A DNA stretch of 64,000 nt from Agrococcus sediminis (lineage in GTDB: Bacteria > Actinomycetota > Actinomycetes > Actinomycetales > Microbacteriaceae), in NCBI RefSeq assembly GCF_007923295.1, contig NZ_VOIR01000014.1, forward strand, positions 39,825 through 103,824. Direction: 5' to 3'. A model generated the notes under the pieces. It was not told the DNA's origin and did not search any database. It was given only the letters and a program-made list of their open reading frames with translations. Below, one piece after another: positions 15,526 through 25,533 of the stretch. The translations under genes and the position numbers were made by a program. Position 1 is the first letter of the stretch. Every line of letters starts with the position of its first letter.

Positions 15526-17430
15526 TCAGGCGGGCTGGCGCACCGCCGGCAGCAGCGCGCCGCGGAAGTACTCCGCGAGCTCGTCGGTCGCCGTCAGCGG
15601 CAGCACGGCGCCGACGTACTGGTCGGGCCGCACGACGACGATCGCGCCGTCGCGCGAGATGCCGCGGATGTCGAAGATGTCCTCGTCGGGGAGCGACGCG
15701 TAGACGTTCTCGAGGTTCACGAGCTCGAACGGTCCCACGATCGGCTTGAACGCATCCGGCACCTGGCCGAGGTGGAAGTCGTGGTGGCCCTGCTGGTAGA
15801 CGGCCTTCACGTCGATGATCGCGCTCGAGTCGCGGCCCTCAGGGGTGTGCACGCGGATGGGGGAGTCGGGCGACTGCTCGAACCACTCGGCGAGCGCCGT
15901 CATCGCCGACGCCTCGCCGGCGGCCGGACGGTCGGCGAACGCGTAGAGGCGGTAGCGGCCGTCGGCGGTGTGGAAGTGGCCGAGCTGCACCGGGTTGGTG
16001 TCGGCGACCTTCACGACGCGGGCCGACTTGAAGCGCTTGCCGACGGGGAAGCCCGTCGCGAGCTCCTGGTGGCGGGCCTCGGCGACGATCTGCGACGGCG
16101 CGTACTCCGTCATGAACCCGGCCGGGAACTCCATCGTCCGCGTGTAGAACTCGGCGACCTCCTGCGGGCTGCCGAGCTCGCTCGCGGGCTTCGCCATGAG
16201 CGTCGACCACTCCTTGTCGAAGTCGATGAGGTTCTGCGCGACCACCTGGCGCTCGAGCGAGTAGGTGTCGAGCAGGCTCTCGGGCGCACGGCCGTCGAGC
16301 ACGTGGCCGAGCTTCCAGCCGATGTTGAAGCCGTCCTGCATGGAGACGTTCATCCCCTGGCCGGCCTTCGCGCTGTGCGTGTGGCACGCGTCGCCGGTGA
16401 TGAACACGCGCGGCGTGCGCGTGCCGCGCTCGTCGGGCTGCACGTCGTCGAAGCGGTCGGTGATGCGGTGCCCGACCTCGTAGATGCTGCTCCAGGCGAT
16501 GTTGCGCACGTCGAGCGTGTACGGGGCGATGATCGCGTTGGCGCGGCGGATGACCTCCTCCATGGGGGTCTGGCGCACGCGGCCGTGGTCGTCCTCCGGC
16601 ACCTCGCCGAGGTCGACGTACATGCGGAAGAGGTAGCCGCCCTCGCGGGGGATGAGCAGGATGTTGCCGCCCGTGCTCGACTGGATCGCGCACTTGGTGC
16701 GGATGTCGGGGAAGTCGGTCACGGCCAGCACGTCCATGACGCCCCAGGCGTGGTTCGCCGACTGGCCGGCGAGGGTGCAGCCGATCGCGGCGCGGACGCC
16801 GCTGCGCGCGCCGTCGGCGCCGATCACGTACTTGGCGCGGATGACGCGCTCCTCGCCCGTCTGGTCGCCGGCCGTGCGGGCGACGGTGACGCGCACGGGG
16901 TGCTCGCCCTCCTGCGCCACCTCGAGGCCGCGGAACTCGTAGCCGTAGTCGGGGGTGACGCGGCCGGGCGCGTTGCGCGCCGCCTCGGCGAAGTAGTCGA
17001 GCACCCGCGCCTGGTTGACGATGAGGTGCGGGAACTCGCTGATGCCGGTCGGGTCGTCCTCGGGCGCGGAGGTCTTCACGATGCGCGAGGGGTCCTCGGG
17101 GTCGGGGCCCCAGAACGCCATCTCGGTGATGCGGTAGGCCTCGGCGGTGATGCGCTCGGCGAAGCCGAACGCCTGGAAGGTCTCGACGCTGCGCGCCTGG
17201 ATGCCGTCGGCCTGGCCGATCTCGAGCCGGCCCGGCCGGCGCTCGATGATGCGCACGTTGAGGTCGGGGAACTGCGCGAGCTGTGCAGCGGCGATCATGC
17301 CCGCCGGGCCGGAGCCCACGATCAGCACGTCGACCTCGTCCGGCAGGTCTGCCGGGCGGTCGAGCCCGATGCCTGCGGCCGGCTGCACGCGCGGGTCGGT
17401 GGACACGTAGCCGTGGTGGTGGAACTGCAC
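15526..17430 (-). CDS. FAD-dependent aromatic monooxygenase (3-hydroxybenzoate 4-monooxygenase/phenol hydroxylase type)
   Basis: The 634-residue flavoprotein has the FAD/NADPH motifs VLIVGSGPAGMIAAA near the N terminus, GADGARSGVR (DG motif) and ITGDACHTHSAKAGQGMN (GD motif). The last ~170 residues form the thioredoxin-like C-terminal domain of the phenol hydroxylase family. Length matches MobA-type 3-hydroxybenzoate 4-monooxygenase and fungal-type phenol hydroxylases. It should ortho-hydroxylate a phenolic acid to a catechol. GTG 17430 has GAGGAAG upstream; the longer frame beyond it has no support. It stands alone, so its substrate is open. Confidence 0.85.
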   Translation of the reverse strand: MQFHHHGYVSTDPRVQPAAGIGLDRPADLPDEVDVLIVGSGPAGMIAAAQLAQFPDLNVRIIERRPGRLEIGQADGIQARSVETFQAFGFAERITAEAYRITEMAFWGPDPEDPSRIVKTSAPEDDPTGISEFPHLIVNQARVLDYFAEAARNAPGRVTPDYGYEFRGLEVAQEGEHPVRVTVARTAGDQTGEERVIRAKYVIGADGARSGVRAAIGCTLAGQSANHAWGVMDVLAVTDFPDIRTKCAIQSSTGGNILLIPREGGYLFRMYVDLGEVPEDDHGRVRQTPMEEVIRRANAIIAPYTLDVRNIAWSSIYEVGHRITDRFDDVQPDERGTRTPRVFITGDACHTHSAKAGQGMNVSMQDGFNIGWKLGHVLDGRAPESLLDTYSLERQVVAQNLIDFDKEWSTLMAKPASELGSPQEVAEFYTRTMEFPAGFMTEYAPSQIVAEARHQELATGFPVGKRFKSARVVKVADTNPVQLGHFHTADGRYRLYAFADRPAAGEASAMTALAEWFEQSPDSPIRVHTPEGRDSSAIIDVKAVYQQGHHDFHLGQVPDAFKPIVGPFELVNLENVYASLPDEDIFDIRGISRDGAIVVVRPDQYVGAVLPLTATDELAEYFRGALLPAVRQPA

Positions 17431-17480
17431 GGGCTTCCTCACTCCTGTGTGGGGATGACGGACATCATCGTCTGCTCGCC

Positions 17481-17520
17481 ACGCGTTCGATATCTGAACA
17501 CGCGCTTCGATTATTGACAC
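17481..17520. promoter_or_regulatory. Tandem 20-bp imperfect repeat upstream of the monooxygenase
   Basis: Two copies of TTCGAT-N3-TGA begin at 17486 and 17506, exactly 20 bp (two helical turns) apart, in the only AT-rich stretch upstream of the monooxygenase gene. The layout is typical of a binding site for a dimeric regulator on one DNA face. No regulator gene is adjacent. Confidence 0.4.
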
Positions 17521-17565
17521 GAGCATACGACGGCGGCCGAGGCGGGACAACCCTCGGCCGCTCGC

Positions 17566-17586
17566 GTGACGGATCGAGGAGCATCC
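17566..17586 (+). repeat. 21-bp dispersed repeat, copy 1
   Basis: GTGACGGATCGAGGAGCATCC recurs in reverse orientation with few changes at 19119-19141 and 19150-19170. It lies in the intergenic space upstream of the monooxygenase. See the hairpin at 19104-19142. Confidence 0.6.
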
Positions 17587-17770
17587 AGGCGCTGTGCACC
17601 GGCCGAGGATCCACCCTCCTCTTCTCGTGCCGCCTCCTCTACTCGTGACGGCCTCGATCGGATGCGGCGCGCGCGGCCGCTCGCCGCCCACCCGGCCGCA
17701 CGCCGCATCCGTCTCCACACTCCGGCCGGCCGCCCGCACGAGGGCGCGCCAGTCGCGCCAGACTCCCGCC

Positions 17771-18616
17771 ATGCGCGACCTGCGACTCGACCTGCTCGCC
17801 GCGGGCGGCGCCACGACGCGCACGGCGCTGCGCGCGCTCGGGCACTCGCACCGCGCCATGCGCGCCGCGGTCGACGCGGGGGTCGCAGACGCAGTGACGC
17901 GCTCGTGGCTCGTGCTGCCCGACGCGATGCCGACGATCCGCACGGCGCTCGCCGCCGGCGGCGCTGTCGGCGGCGCGAGCGCGCTCGCAACCTACGGCGT
18001 GTGGGTGACCGAGGCCCCGCCGCTGCAGATCGCGACGACCCCCACCACCGGCGTGGCGGCCGCGACGGTCGGCACGCGACTGTGGGTGCGATTCGAGCGC
18101 GACGCGCAGCCGTGGCGAGTCAGCATCATCGACGCGCTCGCGCAGCACGCGGTGCGCGTCGAGCGGGAGCACGCGATCGCGTCGATCGACAGCGCGCTGC
18201 ACCAGGGGCTCATCGACGACGGCGACCTCGATCGCCTCTTCGGGATGCTTCCGCAGCGCTGCGGGCCGTGGCGTCGGCGGCTCGATGCCGCGGCCGAGTC
18301 GGGCCTCGAGTCGCTGCTGCGCGTGCCGTGCCGCGATCGGGGCTGGACGGTCGAGTCGCAGGTGCCGGCACCGGGCGGCGGGCGCAGCGACCTGCTGATC
18401 GACGGCTGGCTGTACGTGGAGGCCGACGGTGCGCAGTGGCACGACGAGCCGAAGCAGGCCGCGAAGGACCGCCGGCGCAACGCGTCGATCACCGCGGCCG
18501 GCGGCCGGTGGCTGCGGTTCGGCTACGCCGACGTGGTGCATCAGCCGACGCGCACGCTCGACACGATCGCGCTCGTGCTGGCGCAAGGGCGGCCCGTGCG
18601 GCGGCTGGCCGGATGA
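17771..18616 (+). CDS. Endonuclease-like (DUF559/VSR-type) protein with AbiEi-like N-terminal region
   Basis: The 281-residue protein ends with a domain like DUF559/Vsr-type PD-(D/E)xK nucleases: ESQVPAPGGGRSDLLIDGWLYVEADGAQWHDEPKQAAKDRRRN contains the D...E-x-D-G-x-x-W/H pattern. Its N-terminal half (RLDLLAAGGATTRTALRALGHS) looks like the helix-turn-helix region of AbiEi-type proteins common in Microbacteriaceae. I chose ATG 17771 since homologous proteins start around MRDL; the frame upstream is low-complexity. Function is unknown; nuclease activity is inferred from motifs only. Confidence 0.65.
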   Translation: MRDLRLDLLAAGGATTRTALRALGHSHRAMRAAVDAGVADAVTRSWLVLPDAMPTIRTALAAGGAVGGASALATYGVWVTEAPPLQIATTPTTGVAAATVGTRLWVRFERDAQPWRVSIIDALAQHAVRVEREHAIASIDSALHQGLIDDGDLDRLFGMLPQRCGPWRRRLDAAAESGLESLLRVPCRDRGWTVESQVPAPGGGRSDLLIDGWLYVEADGAQWHDEPKQAAKDRRRNASITAAGGRWLRFGYADVVHQPTRTLDTIALVLAQGRPVRRLAG

Positions 18617-18705
18617 CGCGAGCCGGCGCGGTCACCGCGCGGCCGTCCATCGCTGCCGCACAGGCGCATCCGCCATGCTCTCCCGGTCGACGAGAGGAGA
18701 CCGAC

Positions 18706-19074
18706 ATGCAGTGCCCCAACGATGCGACGACCCTGGTGATGAGCGAGCGCAGCGGCATCGAGATCGACTACTGCCCCGAGTGCCGCGGCATCTGGCTCGA
18801 CCGCGGCGAGCTCGACAAGCTCATCGAGCGGTCGGCCGAGCAGCAGCCGCAGGCGTTGCAGGCCCAGCAGCAGCCCGGCTACGGCCAGGGCTACGGTCAG
18901 CAGGGGTCGAGCGACACCATCGGGAAGATCGCCGACAAGGTGCTCCGCACGGTGCAGCAGCGCACCGGCGGACAGCAGCAGCGCCAGCCGTACGGCGACC
19001 AGCGCTACGACCCCCGCTACGGCGACCAGCGCCAGCGCGGCAGCCGCGGCTGGCTCGGCGACATCCTGGGCTGA
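18706..19074 (+). CDS. Small zinc-knuckle (zf-TFIIB) protein with Gln-rich tail
   Basis: The 122-residue protein begins with a zf-TFIIB knuckle (CPNDATTLVMSERSGIEIDYCPECRGIWLDRGELDKLI). The first pair is CPND rather than CPxC, a variant seen in actinobacterial members. Residues 47-115 are rich in Gln, Tyr and Gly and likely disordered. GAGAGGAG precedes the ATG. A strong hairpin follows at 19104-19142. Its role is unknown. Confidence 0.8.
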   Translation: MQCPNDATTLVMSERSGIEIDYCPECRGIWLDRGELDKLIERSAEQQPQALQAQQQPGYGQGYGQQGSSDTIGKIADKVLRTVQQRTGGQQQRQPYGDQRYDPRYGDQRQRGSRGWLGDILG

Positions 19075-19103
19075 GGCGCAGCGCCCGTCACGGGATGAGG
19101 ATG

Positions 19104-19142
19104 GGTGACGGCTCGAGGACGGATGCTCCTCGAGCCGTCACC
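19104..19142. terminator. Bidirectional hairpin between convergent genes
   Basis: GGTGACGGCTCGAGGA (19104-19119) is perfectly complementary to TCCTCGAGCCGTCACC (19127-19142), a 16-bp stem with a 7-nt loop. It lies between the convergent zinc-knuckle and mdh genes. The right arm is a copy of the 21-bp dispersed repeat. Confidence 0.8.
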
Positions 19143-19182
19143 GCCTTCTGGATGCTCCTCGATCGGTGACGGCAGCCGAGCG

Positions 19183-20184
19183 TCAGCCGAGCAGCCCGAG
19201 CGCCCGCACCTGGTCGCGCTCCTCCTCGAGCTCGGCGACGGATGCGCGCAGCTGCGCCGCGACATCCGCGTCGAGCTCGAGGCCCTCCACGACCGACCAG
19301 TCTCCGCCGACGGCCGTGACCGGGAACGACGAGACGAGCCCCTCGGGCACGCCGTAGTCGCCGCGCGAGACGACCGACATCGAGGTCCAGTCGCCCTCTG
19401 GCGTGCCGAGCGCCCACGATCGCACGTGGTCGACGGTCGCCGACGCGGCCGAGGCCGCCGAGGAGGCGCCGCGCGCCGCGATCACCGCGGCGCCGCGGTT
19501 CGCGACGGTCGGCACGAACTCGTCGCGCACCCACCCGCGCTCGACGAGCTCGGTCGCGGGCTCCCCGGCGACGAGCGCGTGGGTGAGGTCGGGCACCTGC
19601 GTCGTGGAGTGGTTGCCCCAGACGATCATGCGGCGGATGTCGCCGACAGCAGCTCGCGTCTTCGCCGCGAGCTGCGCGACGGCGCGGTTGTGGTCGAGCC
19701 GGGTGAGCGCCGAGAAGCGCTCGCGCGGGATGTCGGGGGCCGCCGCGGCCGCGATCAGGGCGTTGGTGTTGGCCGGGTTGCCGGTGACGGTGATGCGGAT
19801 GCGGTCGCTCGCGCGCGCCTGGATCGCGCGTCCCTGCGCCTGGAAGATCGCGCCGTTGGCGGCGAGCAGGTCGCTGCGCTCCATGCCCTTGCCCCGCGGC
19901 CTCGCGCCCACGAGCAGCGCGTGGTCGGCTCCCTCGAACGCGACCGGCGCATCCGCCGTCGTGTCGACCGAGGCCAGCAGCGGGAACGCCGCGTCCTGGA
20001 GCTCCATCACGACCCCCTCGAGCGCCGGGAGCGCGTCGGGGATCTCGAGGATGCGCAGCCGCACCGGCTGGTCGGGCCCGAGCATGTCGCCCGCGGCGAT
20101 GCGGAACAGCAGCTGGTAGGCGATCTGGCCGGCGCCGCCGCTCACGGCGACGGTGACGGGCGGGTTGGCGGTGGAGGCGCTCAT
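19183..20184 (-). CDS. mdh: Malate dehydrogenase
   Basis: The 333-residue protein has the Rossmann start [19 protein letters not shown], substrate-binding arginines in [26 protein letters not shown], the TRLDHNRA dimer/active-site block and the catalytic histidine in [14 protein letters not shown]. It interconverts malate and oxaloacetate with NAD in the citric acid cycle. The type is the cytosolic-like MDH usual in actinobacteria. It is monocistronic and converges on the zinc-knuckle gene. Confidence 0.95.
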   Translation of the reverse strand: MSASTANPPVTVAVSGGAGQIAYQLLFRIAAGDMLGPDQPVRLRILEIPDALPALEGVVMELQDAAFPLLASVDTTADAPVAFEGADHALLVGARPRGKGMERSDLLAANGAIFQAQGRAIQARASDRIRITVTGNPANTNALIAAAAAPDIPRERFSALTRLDHNRAVAQLAAKTRAAVGDIRRMIVWGNHSTTQVPDLTHALVAGEPATELVERGWVRDEFVPTVANRGAAVIAARGASSAASAASATVDHVRSWALGTPEGDWTSMSVVSRGDYGVPEGLVSSFPVTAVGGDWSVVEGLELDADVAAQLRASVAELEEERDQVRALGLLG

Positions 20185-20216
20185 GCCTCCATCGTGTCGG
20201 CCGCCGCGGCCTGTGG

Positions 20217-21218
20217 CTAGAGCCAGTGCCGCCGCTTGAACAGCACGTAGAGCACGCCCGCGAGCACGACCATGAGCGCGAGCGCGAACGGGTAGCCGAG
20301 CGCCCAGTGCAGCTCGGGCAGGTAGCGGAAGTTCATGCCGTAGATGCCGGCGATGAGCGTCGGCGCGAACAGGATCGCCGCCCACGACGTGACCTTCTTC
20401 GTCTGCTCGTTCTGCTCGATCTGGAGCTCGGTCATCGCGCGCATCTCGTCGTTCTGGCGCTCGGCGACGCGCGCCGAGGCGAGCTGCAGCAGCGAGGTGA
20501 GCAGGCGCTGCGCACCGTCGAGCCGAGCGGCGGTCTGCCGGGCGTGGTCGTCGACGTCGCGGAGGTGGCGCCGCAGCTCGGCGTCGGTCTGCGACAGCCG
20601 GGCGGTGCTCCGCTCGATGATGCCGCTCATCGGCTCTGCCGCCCGCTCGAGCGCCACCATGCGGCGGAGCGACAGGTAGACCTCGACGGTCGCCGGCTCC
20701 TGCTGGCTGAAGAACGCCTCCTCGATCTCGGCGATGCGCTGGCGCAGCGCGTCGGCGAGGTCGGCGTGCTGGTCGGCGGTCTCGTCGAGCAGCGCGTAGA
20801 GCAGCGTCGCGGGCGTGGTGTCGAGCAGCTCGAGGCCCTCCTGCAGCCGGTCGCGGATGTCGGCGAGCCCCTCCGGCCGATCCCAGGAGACGGTGATCGC
20901 GCAGCGCTCGGCGACGATCGCGTGCACCTCGCGGGGCACGAGCGCGTCGCCCACCTGCTCGACGCGGTGCAGCACGCAGTAGGTGACGCCGTCGTAGGGC
21001 TCGAGCTTCGGTCGCTGCCCGCGCTGCAGCACGTCCTCCACCACGAGGCGGTGCAGCTCGAGCTCGCGGGCCGCGGCGAGCACCTCGTCCTCGCTCGGAT
21101 CGACCAGGTCGAACCACGCGAACCCGCCCCGCTCGGCCGCCGTCTCGAGCATCCGCTCGACGGGCACGTCCGGCACGCGGGCACCGTCGGCCCAGACGGC
21201 TGCGTCAGCGATCGGCAT
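20217..21218 (-). CDS. corA: CorA-family Mg2+/Co2+ transporter
   Basis: The 333-residue protein has a long acidic/helical cytosolic domain followed by two C-terminal membrane helices with the selectivity motif YGMNF between them and the basic end LFKRRHWL. It forms a pentameric divalent-cation channel. The ATG follows GGAGGA. It is divergent from leuC. Confidence 0.93.
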   Translation of the reverse strand: MPIADAAVWADGARVPDVPVERMLETAAERGGFAWFDLVDPSEDEVLAAARELELHRLVVEDVLQRGQRPKLEPYDGVTYCVLHRVEQVGDALVPREVHAIVAERCAITVSWDRPEGLADIRDRLQEGLELLDTTPATLLYALLDETADQHADLADALRQRIAEIEEAFFSQQEPATVEVYLSLRRMVALERAAEPMSGIIERSTARLSQTDAELRRHLRDVDDHARQTAARLDGAQRLLTSLLQLASARVAERQNDEMRAMTELQIEQNEQTKKVTSWAAILFAPTLIAGIYGMNFRYLPELHWALGYPFALALMVVLAGVLYVLFKRRHWL

Positions 21219-21336
21219 GGGTCCTCCAGCGGCTCTCGCGCTCAGGATACGCACCGCGGGCCCGCGCGCACGCGGCCCCGCTCGGCGTCGGATCGGCGCT
21301 GGCCGTAGACTCGACAGACGGCCGCAAGGGGGAGAG

Positions 21337-22758
21337 ATGGGCAGGACGCTCGCAGAGAAGGTGTGGGACGACCACGTCGTGGTGCGCGGTGAGGACGGCG
21401 CGCCCGACCTCATCTACATCGACCTCCACCTCGTGCACGAGGTCACGAGCCCGCAGGCGTTCGACGGCCTCCGCCAGGCCGGCAGGGGCCTGCGCCGCAC
21501 CGACCTCACGGTCGCGACCGAGGACCACAACACCCCGACGATCGACATCGACAAGCCCATCCAGGACCCGACGAGCCGCAAGCAGATCGAGACGCTGCGC
21601 CACAACGCCGCCGAGTTCGGCGTGCGCATCCACTCGCTCGGCGACAAGGAGCAGGGCATCGTGCACCTCGTCGGCCCGCAGCTGGGCCTGACGCTGCCGG
21701 GCGTGACGGTCGTGTGCGGCGACTCGCACACCTCGACGCACGGTGCGTTCGGCGCCATGGCGTTCGGCATCGGCACGAGCGAGGTCGAGCACGTCATGGC
21801 CACGCAGACGCTGCCGCTCAAGCCCTTCAAGACGATGGCGATCAACGTCGAGGGCGAGCTGCGCCCGGGCGTGACGGCGAAGGACATCATCCTCGCGGTG
21901 ATCGCGAAGATCGGCACCGGCGGCGGCGCCGGCTACGTCTTCGAGTACCGCGGCAGCGCCATCCGCGCCCTGTCGATCGAGGGCCGCATGACGATCTGCA
22001 ACATGTCGATCGAGGCCGGAGCCCGCGCGGGCATGGTCGCGCCCGACGAGACGACGTTCGCCTACGTCAAGGACAAGCCGCACGCGCCGAAGGGCGCCGA
22101 CTGGGACGCGGCGCTCGAGTACTGGCGCACCCTCCCGACCGACGACGACGCCGTCTTCGACAACGAGATCACCATCGACGCATCCGAGCTCGAGCCCTTC
22201 GTCACGTGGGGCACGAACCCCGGGCAGGGCGCCTCGCTCTCGGGCGAGGTGCCCGACCCCTCGTCGTTCGCCGACCCGACCGACCGCGCCGCCGCGGAGC
22301 GCGCGCTCGAGTACATGGACCTCGCGCCGGGCACGCGCCTCAAGGACATCCCGGTCGACACCGTCTTCATCGGCTCCTGCACGAACTCGCGCATGGAGGA
22401 CCTCACCGCCGCCGCCGACATCCTGCGCGGTCACAAGAAGGCGGATGGCGTGCGCGTCATGGTCGTGCCGGGCTCGGCCCGGGTGCGCCTCGAGGCCGAG
22501 GCGGCCGGGCTCGACAAGGTCTTCACCGACTTCGGCGCCGAGTGGCGCTTCGCCGGCTGCTCGATGTGCCTCGGCATGAACCCCGACCAGCTCGCGCCGG
22601 GGGAGCGCTGCGCCTCGACCTCGAACCGCAACTTCGAGGGCCGGCAGGGCAAGGGCGGCCGCACGCACCTCGTGTCGCCGCTCGTGGCCGCCGCGACCGC
22701 GATCCGCGGCACGCTCTCGAGCCCGTGGGATCTGGTGCGCGAGCAGGAGGAGGTCTGA
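21337..22758 (+). CDS. leuC: 3-isopropylmalate dehydratase large subunit
   Basis: This 473-residue aconitase-family subunit carries the 4Fe-4S cysteines: [21 protein letters not shown] and CSMCLG. It isomerises 2-isopropylmalate to 3-isopropylmalate in leucine synthesis with LeuD. I chose ATG 21337, 4 bp after AAGGGGGAG; the frame extends upstream without support. leuD starts one base after its stop. Confidence 0.97.
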   Translation: MGRTLAEKVWDDHVVVRGEDGAPDLIYIDLHLVHEVTSPQAFDGLRQAGRGLRRTDLTVATEDHNTPTIDIDKPIQDPTSRKQIETLRHNAAEFGVRIHSLGDKEQGIVHLVGPQLGLTLPGVTVVCGDSHTSTHGAFGAMAFGIGTSEVEHVMATQTLPLKPFKTMAINVEGELRPGVTAKDIILAVIAKIGTGGGAGYVFEYRGSAIRALSIEGRMTICNMSIEAGARAGMVAPDETTFAYVKDKPHAPKGADWDAALEYWRTLPTDDDAVFDNEITIDASELEPFVTWGTNPGQGASLSGEVPDPSSFADPTDRAAAERALEYMDLAPGTRLKDIPVDTVFIGSCTNSRMEDLTAAADILRGHKKADGVRVMVVPGSARVRLEAEAAGLDKVFTDFGAEWRFAGCSMCLGMNPDQLAPGERCASTSNRNFEGRQGKGGRTHLVSPLVAAATAIRGTLSSPWDLVREQEEV

Positions 22759-22759
22759 G

Positions 22760-23365
22760 ATGGAGAAGATCAGCACGCTGACCGGGCCGATCATCCCGCT
22801 CGAGCGGTCGAACGTCGACACCGACCAGATCATCCCCGCCGTCTTCCTGAAGCGGGTCACGAAGACCGGCTACGACGACGCGCTCTTCCACTCGTGGCGG
22901 CAGGACCCGTCGTTCGTGCTCAACCAGGTGCCGTACCGCGACGGCGGCATCCTCGTCGTCGGCCACGACTTCGGCACCGGCTCGAGCCGCGAGCACGCGG
23001 TGTGGGCGCTGCGCGACTTCGGCATCACGGCTGTGCTCGGACCGCGCTTCGGCGAGATCTTCCGAGGCAACGCCGGCAAGCAGGGGCTGCTCGTCGGGCA
23101 GATCTCGGAGGAGTCGATGGAGGCCCTCTGGGCCGTCGCGAAGGCGAGCCCGGGCGCGACGGTCGACGTCGACCTCGAGGCGCGCACCGCGACCGCCGGC
23201 GGCGTCGCGCACGACTTCCAGATCGACGACTACACTCGCTGGCGCCTGCTCGAAGGCCTCGACGACATCGCGCTGACCCTCCGAGACGAGGACGCGATCT
23301 CCGCGTTCGAAGCCAAGCGCCCGTCGTGGATGCCCACGACGCAGCCTGTGAGCGAAGGAACCTGA
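22760..23365 (+). CDS. leuD: 3-isopropylmalate dehydratase small subunit
   Basis: The 201-residue swivel-domain partner of LeuC has the family start [20 protein letters not shown] and the block [17 protein letters not shown]. Length is normal. It is co-transcribed with leuC and followed directly by murA, whose GTG abuts the leuD stop. Confidence 0.97.
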   Translation: MEKISTLTGPIIPLERSNVDTDQIIPAVFLKRVTKTGYDDALFHSWRQDPSFVLNQVPYRDGGILVVGHDFGTGSSREHAVWALRDFGITAVLGPRFGEIFRGNAGKQGLLVGQISEESMEALWAVAKASPGATVDVDLEARTATAGGVAHDFQIDDYTRWRLLEGLDDIALTLRDEDAISAFEAKRPSWMPTTQPVSEGT

Positions 23366-24727
23366 GTGAACCTGACCGAGTTCAGCAAGAGCGCCGGCGC
23401 CGCCGTCGGGATGAACGTCGACCGCATCACGGTGCGCGGCGGCAAGCCCCTGCAGGGCCGCATCCAGATGAAGGGCGCGAAGAACCTCGTCACGAAGGCG
23501 ATGGTCGCGGCGCTGCTCGGCGAGTCGCCGAGCGAGCTGCGCAGCGTGCCCGAGATCAGCGACGTGCGCGTCGTGCAGGGCCTCCTCGAGCTGCACGGCG
23601 TCAGCGTCGAGCGCGACGGCGACACGCTGCGCCTCGACCCGGCGAACGTGCGCACCGCGCACGAGACGTCGATCAACGCGCACGCCGGCTCCAGCCGCAT
23701 CCCGATCCTCTTCTGCGGGCCGCTCCTGCACCAGCTGGGCGAGGCGTTCATCCCCGACCTCGGCGGCTGCCACATCGGCGACCGGCCGATCGACTTCCAC
23801 CTCGAGGTGCTGCGCACCTTCGGCGCCGTCGTCGAGAAGCTGCCGAGCGGCATCCGCATGACCGCCCCGAACGGGCTGCACGGCGCGAAGATCGAGCTGC
23901 CGTACCCGTCGGTCGGCGCGACCGAGCAGGTGCTGCTGGGCGCGGTGCGCGCCCGCGGCCGCACCGAGCTGAAGAACGCGGCCGTCGAGCCCGAGATCCT
24001 CGACCTCATCGCGATCCTGCAGAAGATGGGCGCCGAGATCCAGGTCGACACCGACCGCACGATCCGCATCGAGGGCGTCGACCGCCTCGTCGGCTACAGC
24101 CACACCGCCCTGTTCGACCGCAACGAGACGGCCTCCTGGGCGTGCGCGGCGCTCGCGACCGGCGGCGACGTGTTCCTCGAGGGCGCTCGGCAGCCCGAGA
24201 TGACGACGTTCCTCAACGTGTTCCGCAAGGCCGGCGGCGCGTTCGAGATCGAGGACGACGGCATCCGCTTCTGGCACCCGGGCGGCGACCTGAAGCCCGT
24301 CGTGGTCGAGACGGATGTGCACCCCGGCTTCATGACGGACTGGCAGCAGCCGCTCGTCGTGGCGCTGACGAAGGCGAACGGCATCTCGATCGTGCACGAG
24401 ACCGTCTACGAGCAGCGCTTCGGGTTCACCGAGGCGCTGGTCGAGATGGGTGCGCGCATCCAGATCCACACCGACTGCCTCGGCAGCCACGCGTGCCGCT
24501 TCGGCGCCCGCAACTACCAGCACTCCGCCGTGATCGCGGGCCCCGTCGAGCTGCACGGCGCCGACGTCGTGGTGCCCGACCTGCGCGGCGGCTTCAGCCA
24601 CCTCGTCGCGGCGCTCACGGCCGAGGGCACGAGCCGCATCTCCAACGTCGGGATCATCGCCCGCGGGTACGAGCGCTTCATCGAGAAGCTGGAGACCCTC
24701 GGCGCGGACTTCGACGTGGAGGGCTGA
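23366..24727 (+). CDS. murA: UDP-N-acetylglucosamine 1-carboxyvinyltransferase
   Basis: This 453-residue EPSP-synthase-fold enzyme transfers enolpyruvate from PEP to UDP-GlcNAc, the first committed step of peptidoglycan synthesis. The active-site Lys39-Asn40 (MKGAKNL) and the catalytic Cys135 (LGGCHIGDRP), target of fosfomycin, are present. The N terminus is about 17 residues longer than in E. coli. It begins with GTG immediately after the leuD stop, with GAAGG within leuD, and its stop overlaps plsC (TGATG). Confidence 0.95.
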   Translation: MNLTEFSKSAGAAVGMNVDRITVRGGKPLQGRIQMKGAKNLVTKAMVAALLGESPSELRSVPEISDVRVVQGLLELHGVSVERDGDTLRLDPANVRTAHETSINAHAGSSRIPILFCGPLLHQLGEAFIPDLGGCHIGDRPIDFHLEVLRTFGAVVEKLPSGIRMTAPNGLHGAKIELPYPSVGATEQVLLGAVRARGRTELKNAAVEPEILDLIAILQKMGAEIQVDTDRTIRIEGVDRLVGYSHTALFDRNETASWACAALATGGDVFLEGARQPEMTTFLNVFRKAGGAFEIEDDGIRFWHPGGDLKPVVVETDVHPGFMTDWQQPLVVALTKANGISIVHETVYEQRFGFTEALVEMGARIQIHTDCLGSHACRFGARNYQHSAVIAGPVELHGADVVVPDLRGGFSHLVAALTAEGTSRISNVGIIARGYERFIEKLETLGADFDVEG

Positions 24728-25533
24728 TGGCGCTGCCCGGCATACCGCCGAAGTCGGAGCGCAGCCCCGTCTACCTCGGGCTCGCCGCGCTCGTCCTCCC
24801 GGCGGTCGCAGGCATGGCGAAGCTGCGCATCCGCGGGCACGAGCACGTGCCTGTCACGGGCGCGTTCGTGCTCTCGCCCAACCACTTCAGCGAGATCGAC
24901 CCGGTGATCATGGCGGTCGCGGTGTGGAAGTCGGGCCGGGTGCCGCGCTTCATGGCGAAGGCGAGCCTGTTCGAGATCCCGGTGATCGGCAGCATCTTGC
25001 GTGCGGCCGGGCAGATCCCCGTCGAGCGCGCGGGCCGCTCGTCGCACGGCGAGCCGATGCAGGCGGCGCGCACCCTCGTGCGCGAGGAGCAGGGCGTCAT
25101 CATCTACCCCGAGGGCTCGCTCACGCGCGAGCCGAACCTGTGGCCCATGCGCGGCAAGACGGGCGCGGTGCGCATGGCGCTCGAGGCCGGCGTGCCGCTC
25201 ATCCCCGCCGCGCACTGGGGCACGCAGCACCTGCTGCCGCGCTACGGCAAGCGCCTCCACCCGTTCCCGCGCAAGCACATCGACATCCTCTTCGGACCGC
25301 CGGTCGACCTCAGCGACTTCGAGGGCCGCACCGACCAGGCGTCGATGACGGCCGCGACCGACCGCGTCATGGGCGCGATCGCGGGGCTGCTCGGCGAGCT
25401 GCGCGGCGAGCAGCCGCCGGCGGTGCGCTACGACCCGTCGCAGTACGGGCAGTCCGAGATCGGGCGCTTCGAGGCGGGGCCGGATGCGCCGGAGCACCCG
25501 GGCACGGACGACGAGCGGCGCACGGATGGTTGA
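24727..25533 (+). CDS. plsC: 1-acyl-sn-glycerol-3-phosphate acyltransferase
   Basis: The 268-residue protein has the acyltransferase box SPNHFSEIDP (H-x4-D), the substrate arginine block PVERAGR and IIYPEGSLTRE. A hydrophobic segment at residues 16-30 likely anchors it in the membrane. It makes phosphatidic acid. Residues after 240 are an acidic tail. It overlaps murA by one base and gpsA by 8 bp, so lipid and cell-wall precursor genes are co-translated. Confidence 0.92.
   Translation: MALPGIPPKSERSPVYLGLAALVLPAVAGMAKLRIRGHEHVPVTGAFVLSPNHFSEIDPVIMAVAVWKSGRVPRFMAKASLFEIPVIGSILRAAGQIPVERAGRSSHGEPMQAARTLVREEQGVIIYPEGSLTREPNLWPMRGKTGAVRMALEAGVPLIPAAHWGTQHLLPRYGKRLHPFPRKHIDILFGPPVDLSDFEGRTDQASMTAATDRVMGAIAGLLGELRGEQPPAVRYDPSQYGQSEIGRFEAGPDAPEHPGTDDERRTDG

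Noticed and set aside
17594-17770. Upstream extension of the endonuclease-like gene (start 17594)
   Set aside because: The extra 59 residues are Pro/Arg-rich and lie in the intergenic repeat region; ATG 17771 fits the family start.
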